DNA of 33,940 bases from contig WFNX01000027.1 of the NCBI GenBank assembly GCA_015488375.1, positions 1 to 33,940 of the forward strand, given 5' to 3'. Shown piece by piece: positions 8,021 to 17,527 of the stretch. Each line of letters opens with the position of its first letter. Within the stretch, counting starts at the first letter, position 1. The notes below the pieces were generated by a model, which was not told the origin of the DNA, searched no databases, and saw only the letters and a list, made by a program, of their open reading frames with translations. The stretch is from Mariprofundaceae bacterium (GTDB taxonomy: Bacteria; Pseudomonadota; Zetaproteobacteria; Mariprofundales; Mariprofundaceae). The position numbers were made by a program, and so were the translations under genes.

Positions 8021-9000
8021 TGTCGATGAGCAAGGCCGAAGACAAAACACCTGATACCGACGAACAGGGTACGGCACCGGCCGCGCCGCGCCGTAAACGC
8101 CGCTGGCCGGCACTGCTGGCATTGTTGCTGGCCCTGGTCGCCATTGCCGGCGCCCTGCTGCTGGGCGGACAACTGGATCAGTATCTTCCGGCCGGCCTGC
8201 GACACTCCGCTCCCGCAGACATCACCAGAACCGCGCCGGTACAGCGCCCTGCCCCCAGGGCAGCAGTACAGCCAGCACCGGCTGCACAACCCGTTCGGAC
8301 GCCTCCGCGCACCGAGGTAACGCCGCCTCCGGCCCCACGCCACCCGCCCATGAGCAGCGATGAAGCCAGGGCATTAATGCAAAGCATCGACGGCCTCAAC
8401 CGCAGCATTCGTTCATTGCAGCAACAGCAGCAAGCCCTGCAGAACGCGCTGGAAAAACAACAGCAGATGCAGCTGACCATCCGCCTGCGCTGGATCACCG
8501 CAGAGGACAGCAAGCTGCCGCAAATCGCCATGGCCTGGGAAGAAATCTATCTGCTGCCGGAACTCAGCGAGGAACAACGCGCACAGGCAGAAACAATGCT
8601 GCGCCTGGCCAACCGTGACCTGATGCAACTCCGGCGCTGGCAGACAACGCTTGAACACTGGGCTACGCATCTGGCCGCGCCGCGCCAGCCTGACATCATC
8701 CCGCACCCCGAACATCCGTGGCTGGCATGGATCGCCTCACAGTTCCATCTGCGCAAGGCGCCTGCGGCGGATGTCGCGCAACTGGACGAACTCAGCCATC
8801 AGTTGCTGGCCGTCGCACAGTCCCTGCATATGGAGCAGTGGCCGGATGAACAGCAATGGAAACAGTTGCGCGCCCGGCTGATATTGCTGGCGGAAGAACA
8901 ACAGATGAATTTGAACCTGCCGGAAAGCTTCCGGGCCATCGCCGCCGACAAGGCCACCCTGCAAGCCACGGCCAAAGCCTGGCTGGAAGGAGATCGCTGA
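8020..9000 (+). CDS. hemX: HemX-like membrane protein
   Basis: The 326-residue product has a basic, disordered N-terminus (PRRKRRW), one membrane segment near residues 30-50, a long proline/alanine-rich linker (about 62-108), then a glutamine-rich coiled coil (LQQQQQALQNALEKQQQ) and a helical domain. This layout matches the HemX family found beside hemD and hemY, sometimes labelled uroporphyrinogen-III methyltransferase although no methyltransferase motifs are present. Its function is not established; a role in organising heme enzymes at the membrane is only suggested by context. Start and stop codons overlap hemB and hemY as TGATG on both sides, implying coupled translation. Confidence 0.82.
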   Translation: MSMSKAEDKTPDTDEQGTAPAAPRRKRRWPALLALLLALVAIAGALLLGGQLDQYLPAGLRHSAPADITRTAPVQRPAPRAAVQPAPAAQPVRTPPRTEVTPPPAPRHPPMSSDEARALMQSIDGLNRSIRSLQQQQQALQNALEKQQQMQLTIRLRWITAEDSKLPQIAMAWEEIYLLPELSEEQRAQAETMLRLANRDLMQLRRWQTTLEHWATHLAAPRQPDIIPHPEHPWLAWIASQFHLRKAPAADVAQLDELSHQLLAVAQSLHMEQWPDEQQWKQLRARLILLAEEQQMNLNLPESFRAIAADKATLQATAKAWLEGDR

Positions 9001-10127
9001 TGCGTTTTTCACTGCTGTTACTGCTTGCGCTGATTGCCACCGTACTGCTGACACTGTTTCCGGAAACAGCGCAACAAACATTGCGCGTGGAAGCCTTCGG
9101 CTGGGTTTTCGAAACCAAACAGGGGGCTTTCACCGTGGCCCTGCTGGTGTTGCTGTTTGCCGCTTGGCTGTTGCGGATCATCATCGGCGCTCTGCTGGCC
9201 GGCCCCGGCCAGATGTGGCGTTCGATAACCCTGAACAGCAAAAAACGGGAAGAACAGCGCCTGCAAAAAGCCCTGGCCGATATGATCAATATGCATGGCG
9301 ATCTCGGACGCAAGGCCCTGCAACGCAAATATCGCATCGTGCCCAGCTGGCTCGGCACCCTGCTGGCCACGCTGGCCACCGAAGCGGCCGATCAGCGCCT
9401 GGAAAGGGACAAGGACACGCCCCTGCGCATCGCCCTGGCCGCCCGCCTGGCCACCTCGCCGCATGCCGCACGACGCGCCCCGCCGGAGCAGCGCAAGCTG
9501 TTGCTACAGGCATGGCTGGACGCATTTCCACAATCCCCGCTTGCCCGCATGCGCATGGCGGAAATGCTTGAGGAGGAAGGTCAGTGGAAAGCCGCCGCCG
9601 AACTCTGGGAAGCCCTGGATAAGGAAGGGTTGCTGTCATCCGAACGCAGTCATGCACGGCTTGCACAGGTCTGGCTGCAACTGGCTGAAACGGAGCCGGA
9701 CTATGCCTCACTCTATCTGCAAAAGGCATTCCGCCTGCAACCTGAACGACTGGATCTGGCGCTGCGCCTTGGGCGCGCCCTGATTGCGGAACAGGAACGT
9801 CAGGCCGCCATCAAACTGTGGTGGAAAGTGTTGGAAACACATGCCGACATGGCTGTTGCCGGCGCCCTGCTCGAACAACTGGCGGATGAGCCGTTGCAGC
9901 ATTACAAAAAACTGGACCGTCGTCCCCGCCATAAATGCAATACGGCGCATTTATGGCTGAAAGCGGAACTGGCTCATCGGGCCGGCCTGGATGGCCTGGC
10001 CAGGGATCAGATTCAGGTACTGACCGAAGAAGCCGACTGTCGCGAAGCATGGCTCAGCCTGGCGCGCTGGCACATGGAGGCCGGAAACTTCGACCAGGCA
10101 TGTCAGTGTTTCAACCGGGTGCTTTGA
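9000..10127 (+). CDS. hemY: HemY-like TPR membrane protein
   Basis: The ORF track begins at 8856, but the ATG at 9000 overlaps the hemX stop (TGATG) and yields MRFSLLLLLAL, the expected membrane start. The 375-residue protein has two transmembrane segments (about 2-20 and 44-66), then alpha-helical TPR-like repeats, for example near 190-290 (LARMRMAEMLEEEGQWKAA, LARVWLQLAE-like units) and at the C-terminus (AWLSLARWHMEAGNFDQA). This is the HemY N-domain plus TPR family of proteobacteria, which is not the protoporphyrinogen oxidase also named HemY in Gram-positives. The biochemical role is unknown; it closes the heme operon. Confidence 0.86.
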   Translation: MRFSLLLLLALIATVLLTLFPETAQQTLRVEAFGWVFETKQGAFTVALLVLLFAAWLLRIIIGALLAGPGQMWRSITLNSKKREEQRLQKALADMINMHGDLGRKALQRKYRIVPSWLGTLLATLATEAADQRLERDKDTPLRIALAARLATSPHAARRAPPEQRKLLLQAWLDAFPQSPLARMRMAEMLEEEGQWKAAAELWEALDKEGLLSSERSHARLAQVWLQLAETEPDYASLYLQKAFRLQPERLDLALRLGRALIAEQERQAAIKLWWKVLETHADMAVAGALLEQLADEPLQHYKKLDRRPRHKCNTAHLWLKAELAHRAGLDGLARDQIQVLTEEADCREAWLSLARWHMEAGNFDQACQCFNRVL

Positions 10128-10213
10128 TCAGGCGGACAAGCGAACGCTGGACAACCGCCACGATCATTGCTTGACTAGGGATAGGGATGGTCTATTCCTG
10201 TAAGGAGGTTGCA

Positions 10214-10429
10214 ATGTTTCTCAAAAACAAAAAATCCGGTGATCTTGCCCACGTCGAGGCCCTGCTGGAACTGGTGGACCCGCATGAAGACAGTGTGACC
10301 GTACGCTATCAGGCTGGCGAAGAGGTCGGCGAACCGGTACGGGAAAGCAAGAGCATGCTTGTTTTTCCATCGGATGAGGCACTTCCCCGTTGCTGGCTTG
10401 ATCCCCATTACAGAGTAACTTTCGAATAA
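10214..10429 (+). CDS. Conserved small protein of unknown function
   Basis: The start at 10214 follows an excellent TAAGGAGGT ribosome binding site by five bases, whereas the track start at 10187 has none. The 71-residue soluble protein begins MFLKNKKSGDLAHVEAL and ends FPSDEALPRCWLDPHYRV, a pattern I associate with small conserved proteins of proteobacteria that are sometimes mislabelled acetyltransferase. It is rich in acidic residues and has a single cysteine and no membrane segment. It lies 86 bases after hemY and is followed by its own terminator, so it may be a separate unit. No function is proposed. Confidence 0.82.
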   Translation: MFLKNKKSGDLAHVEALLELVDPHEDSVTVRYQAGEEVGEPVRESKSMLVFPSDEALPRCWLDPHYRVTFE

Positions 10430-10445
10430 CGCACATCGGTGCCTG

Positions 10446-10475
10446 AATGCCACCCGACATCGGGTGGCATTTTAT
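10446..10475 (+). terminator. Rho-independent terminator after the small protein gene
   Basis: AATGCCACCCGA pairs perfectly with TCGGGTGGCATT around a very short loop and is followed by TTTATT. It lies 17 bases after the stop codon of the 71-residue protein and immediately upstream of the tRNA-Phe promoter. Confidence 0.85.
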
Positions 10476-10478
10476 TGC

Positions 10479-10507
10479 TTGCATCGCACGCGGTTTATCA
10501 GAATAAT
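10479..10507 (+). promoter_or_regulatory. Candidate promoter for tRNA-Phe
   Basis: TTGCAT (-35) and AATAAT (-10) are separated by 17 bases, followed by the GC-rich discriminator CCGCGC typical of stable-RNA promoters under stringent control. The tRNA starts 27 bases after the -10 box, and a terminator sits just upstream. Confidence 0.62.
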
Positions 10508-10533
10508 CCGCGCTCCCGCAAGCAGCGCCTTAA

Positions 10534-10609
<76 letters not shown>

Positions 10610-10618
10610 CTCTTTTAT

Positions 10619-10651
10619 ACAGGGGAGCCATTCGGCTCCCCTGTCTTTTTT
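10619..10651 (+). terminator. Rho-independent terminator after tRNA-Phe
   Basis: ACAGGGGAGCC and GGCTCCCCTGT form an 11-bp perfect stem around ATTC, followed by CTTTTTT. It ends 10 bases after the tRNA CCA. The convergent kinase gene stops 15 bases further on. Confidence 0.9.
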
Positions 10652-10666
10652 CTGTCGCACCCATTT

Positions 10667-11764
10667 TCATTTCCCTGCCGGGCCCGTCACATATTCAACC
10701 TCAAGCACGGTAGCCATGGCCGCCTGTTCAATTTCCTCTCGTGTATATGCCGTGCCACTGCCGGTTTGATGTTCGCCGACAATATAGCAAGCATCTCCCT
10801 CTACCCGGACCCGAACCACGCCGGCTGCCTGAACCGCATAAAAATCAGCAACAGCCATCGCTAGCATGCCTGGCTCCCGTCCTTTGGCCCATCGCCACAA
10901 AGATTGTTTCCGTACACGGGTGATGCGCTGCGCTGCATCCAGTGTAAGCACAATATCCGCGCCATGCGGCAACTGCCGCATGGCATGCAGGGTCAGGCGT
11001 TCAAAATGCTGCATGAAGCCCTGCAACTGCACGGGCGTCATGCGTCTGTCAGGAGGCAGTTGCTGCTCCTGACGCAGACGCCAGCGAAAAGCGTCCTGCA
11101 TGGAGGGAACCTGCAAATACAGCAACATATCCAGGCAGGAAAACCAGTGCTGATAATCCGTCGCCAGTCGCCGGTTCACATAGGCGCGCCAGCGACCATG
11201 GCGATCCTGTTCGGCTTCCAGTGCATTCACCGGTTGCTGTAATTCCGCCTCCGGCTGTGCCGGCGTGCCCACGCACCAGCCTTCAAAAATCAGCACATCG
11301 ACCTTCCCTTGCCACAGTGGCCGGCTCGTCTCATCACAAGGCTCATCGCGGCCCTTGTCGAAACGAGGCAGACGAATGCAGTCTGTTGCTCCCATGCGCC
11401 CCAGCCGGAGAAACAGGCGTTCACCCTGTTGCACATCATGTGTGCCCGGTACGCCACGGGTTCGCAGCAGCGGGTGAACCCCGGCCGCCAGGGACGCGCG
11501 CGCCCGGCCCGGCAAATAAAAATCATCCAGTGACAATACGGCAGCATGCAGACCGTATTGCCGCAGCAGACAGGCCAATACGCGCGCCAGTGTCGATTTC
11601 CCGCTTCCCTGTGCGCCATTAATCCCGACGACCCACATGCGGTCGCCACATCGCGCGGCAATCTGTGCCGCCAGCGGCTGCAGATACCGATCCGCCTGCT
11701 CCCTGTACCCGGCAGGCAGATGCAGCGCCTGAATCAGCGCACGCAGTGAATCGTGATGCGGCAT
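10667..11764 (-). CDS. P-loop kinase of the D-glycerate 3-kinase type with C-terminal extension
   Basis: The product resembles the plant-type D-glycerate 3-kinase/phosphoribulokinase-like family. Counting from the ATG at 11764 (365 residues), the P-loop is GINGAQGSGKSTL (47-59), then LSLDDFYL (77-84), RGVPGTHD (103-110), RFDKGRDEP (134-142) and FEGWCVG (160-166), all family hallmarks. The kinase domain should end near residue 285. About 80 residues follow (from RKQSLWRWAKG to VTGPAGK) that I cannot assign; they look like a small alpha/beta domain. The track start at 11836 would overlap the divergent promoter, so it is not favoured, but no good ribosome binding site supports either start. D-glycerate is the likely substrate by family only. 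Confidence 0.8.
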   Translation of the reverse strand: MPHHDSLRALIQALHLPAGYREQADRYLQPLAAQIAARCGDRMWVVGINGAQGSGKSTLARVLACLLRQYGLHAAVLSLDDFYLPGRARASLAAGVHPLLRTRGVPGTHDVQQGERLFLRLGRMGATDCIRLPRFDKGRDEPCDETSRPLWQGKVDVLIFEGWCVGTPAQPEAELQQPVNALEAEQDRHGRWRAYVNRRLATDYQHWFSCLDMLLYLQVPSMQDAFRWRLRQEQQLPPDRRMTPVQLQGFMQHFERLTLHAMRQLPHGADIVLTLDAAQRITRVRKQSLWRWAKGREPGMLAMAVADFYAVQAAGVVRVRVEGDACYIVGEHQTGSGTAYTREEIEQAAMATVLEVEYVTGPAGK

Positions 11765-11806
11765 AGGCTGACATCGTAATCGCACGAACAGCGGAAAGCA
11801 CCCTGT

Positions 11807-11814
11807 GCTATACT
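11807..11814 (+). promoter_or_regulatory. Candidate extended -10 promoter
   Basis: TGCTATACT contains a good -10 box (TATACT) preceded by the TGn extended motif. No good -35 hexamer is present at the usual distance, which an extended -10 element can compensate for. It lies 33 bases before the start codon of the phospholipase C-like gene. Confidence 0.5.
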
Positions 11815-11847
11815 GTCGATAGCATTCGCGAACCATGGAGGGGAAAC

Positions 11848-12735
11848 ATGAAACCAGGCGACCATCAAAAAATCACCCGTAAAGCCGTGCAACTGTTCAT
11901 CGCACACAGCCCCGGCAACTTTTCCGCATTACTGCAGGACTATCTCGACGACATCGTTGACGGCTCGAAAGATGCCGATACCAAACCTTTGCATATCCGC
12001 TCAACCAACTGGCATTTTTATCGCGCCAATGACCTGCTGCAACCCATACAGATTAAAATCCTCGGCCTGATGCCGTTGACCATTTATCCCACCTCCGATC
12101 ATATTCTGAAACTGCGTATCGAACAGCTGCATAAGGAATGCCGCAAAGGCGCATCGGATGATTTATTCAATCTGGTCGGCCGGGTTCTGCATCATACGCA
12201 GGATATGAGCACACCGGCGCATGTCGTGCCGGTCTATCATGGCTTGGATGTGCTGGATCTGGTCGAGGACGCCCTCAATGTGCGTGACAGTTTCGAGGAT
12301 CACTCCGAAACCGTCAGCGAACAGACTCTGGCCGACATGAACATCGACAGCGAACGCTTCAGCGAGATTACGGCCAGCCCGTGCGACCTGTTCAGCAATT
12401 ACGATAGCGCCGCCCGACGCACGCTGCAACTGCTCTATGGGGGCAGCACATCCACCTTTTCAGCCACCGTCAACGGCGAGGAAAAACAGCTATCCTGGTC
12501 GCTGTTCTGGCAGCAATGGACACCCGACCTGCATGACGATGCCAGCCTGCACGGCTTCGGCCAGTACGGCATACTGGGCCGGCATTTCGGCCAGCCGGAC
12601 ATCCGGGTCGATAACGATCATTATCATATATCGGCAGATGTTTATGATGCCTTTTATCGCCAGCAGATTGGCAAAATGCTGGAAGACAGCATCCGCGCCC
12701 TGGCCCGGGTCCGCGGGTTAATGGCCACCGGCTGA
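11848..12735 (+). CDS. Zinc-dependent phospholipase C / P1 nuclease-like protein, no signal peptide
   Basis: The 295-residue protein starts nine bases after a GGAGGGG site. The pattern H6-x-x-IT-x-x-A, NWHFY (54-58) and HHTQDMSTPAHVVPVYH (115-131), with its His/Asp spacing, matches the trinuclear-zinc site of the bacterial phospholipase C/P1 nuclease fold, in which histidines and aspartates along a helical bundle hold zinc. Known members are usually secreted, but this one begins MKPGDHQKITRK, with no signal peptide or membrane anchor visible. The substrate could be a phospholipid, a nucleic acid or something else. The gene has its own likely promoter, stands alone, and converges on ligA with a one-base gap. 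Confidence 0.72.
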   Translation: MKPGDHQKITRKAVQLFIAHSPGNFSALLQDYLDDIVDGSKDADTKPLHIRSTNWHFYRANDLLQPIQIKILGLMPLTIYPTSDHILKLRIEQLHKECRKGASDDLFNLVGRVLHHTQDMSTPAHVVPVYHGLDVLDLVEDALNVRDSFEDHSETVSEQTLADMNIDSERFSEITASPCDLFSNYDSAARRTLQLLYGGSTSTFSATVNGEEKQLSWSLFWQQWTPDLHDDASLHGFGQYGILGRHFGQPDIRVDNDHYHISADVYDAFYRQQIGKMLEDSIRALARVRGLMATG

Positions 12736-12736
12736 A

Positions 12737-15259
<2,523 letters not shown>

Positions 15260-15266
<7 letters not shown>

Positions 15267-15517
15267 GCCGTTTCCGCCTGCTGCAGGGCCGTCGCCAGTT
15301 CCTCTCTGTCCACGCGGTGTTTGAACAATACGCGATCATTGAGCACCAGCACCGGCACATCCATGCCGTAACGTATCAGCAGGCCCTTGTCACAATCCAC
15401 ATTGACCTCTTCCCAGGTGCACAGGCCATCAGCCGCAGCCGCTTTCAGCACTGCTTTCGCATCATCACACAGACAGCATGCCTGCCGGCTCATCAAACGG
15501 ATATGCGGCAACATCAT
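15260..15517 (-). CDS. Glutaredoxin-like protein
   Basis: An 85-residue protein with a thioredoxin fold of the glutaredoxin-like DUF836 type. The N-terminal strand RLMSRQACCLCDDAKAVL has a CCLC motif (Cys14, 15 and 17), and VPVLVLND supplies the cis-proline after the central strand. It is cytoplasmic as far as the sequence shows. It overlaps the upstream protease gene by ATGA and the downstream TlpA-like gene by seven bases, so the three are surely co-translated. Its substrate is unknown. Confidence 0.88.
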
Positions 15518-16917
15518 GGCTTCGGAGGCTCGGGCAATTTCACCAGTGCGAACACCTGATCGCCATGGCGGTCCAGCATAACCCGCAGCACATCTCCCGG
15601 CTTGAAACCCTCCAGCATCTTCTTGAACGAGGCAGCATCCTTCACCACCCGGCCATTAATGCGATAAATGATATCGCCCCGGCCAATCCCGGCCCGTGCC
15701 GCAGGAGAACCGCGTAACACCTGACGGATCACCACGCCCTTGTCCACGCGCGCCTGCAACTGCTTGGCCCGCTCCGGCGTCAGATCCTCAACCACCACGC
15801 CCAAGCGCACCCGTTTCGTCGCTGATGCCGCCTTGCCATGTGTGCTTTCATCGTCCGGCATCTCTTCGACGGTGACGATGATTTCCTTCGGCTTGCCATT
15901 ACGAATGACGCGAACCTTGACCTTGTCGCCCGGACGATGACGCGCCACCCGAATCGGCAGATCGTGGGCGTTTTTGATCAACTCACCGTCCAGCGCCACG
16001 ATCACATCACCGGCCCGTATGCCGGCCTTGTCCGCTGCCGAACCCGCCTGTACCTGCGGCACCAGTGCGCCATGACGGTTGGGCAGACCCAGTGCCTTCA
16101 TGGTTTCCTTGTCAACATCGGCAATGAAAACGCCCAGCCGTGCGCGCGTGACATGACCGGTCTTTTTCAGCTCATTGATGACCGATTTGGCCAGATTGAT
16201 CGGAATGGCAAAGCCGATGCCGTTATTACCGCCACTGCGGGAATAAATCGCAGTATTGATACCGACAACCTCGCCGCGAACATTGAACAGCGGCCCGCCG
16301 GAATTACCCGGATTAATCGCGGCATCGGTCTGGATAAAATCATCATACGGACCGGAACCAATCACACGCCCCTTGGCCGAAACGATACCGGCGGTCACCG
16401 TCTGCTCCAGGCCAAACGGATTGCCGATGGCAACCACCCAGTCCCCCACACGCAGTTTGTCCGAATTGCCCAGACGCACCTTTTTCAGATGACGGGCCTT
16501 GATCTTCAGCAACGCAATATCGAGTTTGGGATCGGTACCGATGATCTCGGCCTCATGCTCCTTGCCATCCCGCGTCTTGACGATGACCTCATCCGCACTG
16601 TCCACGACATGGTTATTGGTCACGATATAGCCATCAGTGGAAATGATAAACCCGGTTCCCAGCGCATGCCGTTCCTGCGGTGGCATATTCTGGAAAAAAT
16701 CCTTGAAAAAATCCTCGAACGGAGAGCCCGGCGGCAAGCCGAATCCCGGCGGCATCCCCGGCTGACCATTGCTGCGGACAATTTTCGTCGTGCTGATATT
16801 CACCACCGCATCGGCCTGACTCTCAGCCAGATCGGCAAAGCTGTCGGGAAGTGCATAGGCTGCCTGGCTGAACATCATGATCAGGCCGGCAAAGAGGAAA
16901 TGCTGGAATCGCGTCAA
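15514..16917 (-). CDS. mucD: Periplasmic serine endoprotease DegP/MucD-like
   Basis: An HtrA-family protease and chaperone that removes misfolded envelope proteins. The 467-residue precursor has a Sec signal peptide (FLFAGLIMMFSQAAYA, cut near residue 22). The catalytic triad is His103 (TNNHVV), Asp133 (KLDIALL) and Ser206 in GNSGGPL, and two PDZ domains follow (about 255-345 and 370-460, with GIRAGDVIVALDG and GIGRGDIIYRING). AAGGAG precedes the ATG. It lies 78 bases after rseC on the same strand, as mucD follows mucC in Pseudomonas. DegP, DegQ and MucD cannot be separated by sequence alone; the symbol reflects context. Confidence 0.93.
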   Translation of the reverse strand: MTRFQHFLFAGLIMMFSQAAYALPDSFADLAESQADAVVNISTTKIVRSNGQPGMPPGFGLPPGSPFEDFFKDFFQNMPPQERHALGTGFIISTDGYIVTNNHVVDSADEVIVKTRDGKEHEAEIIGTDPKLDIALLKIKARHLKKVRLGNSDKLRVGDWVVAIGNPFGLEQTVTAGIVSAKGRVIGSGPYDDFIQTDAAINPGNSGGPLFNVRGEVVGINTAIYSRSGGNNGIGFAIPINLAKSVINELKKTGHVTRARLGVFIADVDKETMKALGLPNRHGALVPQVQAGSAADKAGIRAGDVIVALDGELIKNAHDLPIRVARHRPGDKVKVRVIRNGKPKEIIVTVEEMPDDESTHGKAASATKRVRLGVVVEDLTPERAKQLQARVDKGVVIRQVLRGSPAARAGIGRGDIIYRINGRVVKDAASFKKMLEGFKPGDVLRVMLDRHGDQVFALVKLPEPPKP

Positions 16918-16995
16918 TCGAATCTCCTTATTTAGTTAGATAGAACCGGATGGCAATTTTTTATGTTCCTAGATGAACAGAACATGAAAAAATGA

Positions 16996-17448
16996 CTAAA
17001 CAGGACGCAAAGGAATCACCTGCCCCTGCTGCACACGGATAATCTCACCCTTGCCGAGATGCTGCAAGGGTCGCCGCTTCATCACCCAGAGCCAGGCCAG
17101 CAACACGCCAAGCAGGGCGCCGGCCACGCTCCACAGTTCACCCTGCGCCGCCACGGCTGCGGCCAGAAGCTGCCCTGTCACGCCACCGATCACGAAGGCC
17201 AGCATCGGCAGACCGTAAAGCACGGCTGTCACTTTCAGCAAGGCTCCGTCAGCGATGCGAATGGTCACCGTATCGCCCACCCGGGCGCCGAGCCGGTTAT
17301 GCACATCCATTTCGGCAAATCGCCGGGTCCATGCGCCCAGCGTACCGCAGGCAGCCTGACCGGCACAATGACCGCAGGCACTGGCCCGGGCGCCACGTAC
17401 GCGCGCCGTGTCACCGCTGACTTCCATGACAATCGCCTGTTGTTCCAA
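16996..17448 (-). CDS. rseC: RseC/MucC-family membrane protein
   Basis: RseC-family proteins are small inner-membrane proteins linked to the SoxR-reducing system and to sigma-E control. The track start at 17529 overlaps the divergent nadB start; a TTG at 17448, six bases after CAGGAG, gives LEQQAIVMEVSGDTARVRG, the usual N-terminus, and 150 residues. The cysteine cluster CGHCAGQAACG could hold an iron-sulfur or redox site, followed by two membrane helices (about residues 75-122) and a basic tail. It lies next to nadB and upstream of the mucD-like gene, the same order as in gammaproteobacteria, but the sigma factor and anti-sigma genes that normally separate it from nadB are absent. Confidence 0.85.
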   Translation of the reverse strand: MEQQAIVMEVSGDTARVRGARASACGHCAGQAACGTLGAWTRRFAEMDVHNRLGARVGDTVTIRIADGALLKVTAVLYGLPMLAFVIGGVTGQLLAAAVAAQGELWSVAGALLGVLLAWLWVMKRRPLQHLGKGEIIRVQQGQVIPLRPV

Positions 17449-17475
17449 TATTGACTCCTGTGCACAGGCTGTGCG

Positions 17476-17506
17476 CCTGCATTCCCGGCTTGCCGGAGCA
17501 TGCAGG
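17476..17506. repeat. Imperfect inverted repeat between rseC and nadB
   Basis: CCTGCAT and ATGCAGG form the outer arms and CCGGC and GCCGG the inner arms of a 31-base inverted repeat centred in the 79-base divergent gap. It could be an operator or a hairpin in the nadB leader. I see no matching copy elsewhere in the window. Confidence 0.5.
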
Positions 17507-17527
17507 GCATCATAGCCTGAGCTATTC

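Noticed and set aside
6857-8122. A 421-codon minus-strand ORF
   Set aside because: It is antisense to hemB and the end of hemD, both confidently identified; the long frame reflects GC-rich codon use.
15838-16935. A 365-codon plus-strand ORF
   Set aside because: It is antisense to the mucD-like protease, which has its triad, PDZ domains and signal peptide.
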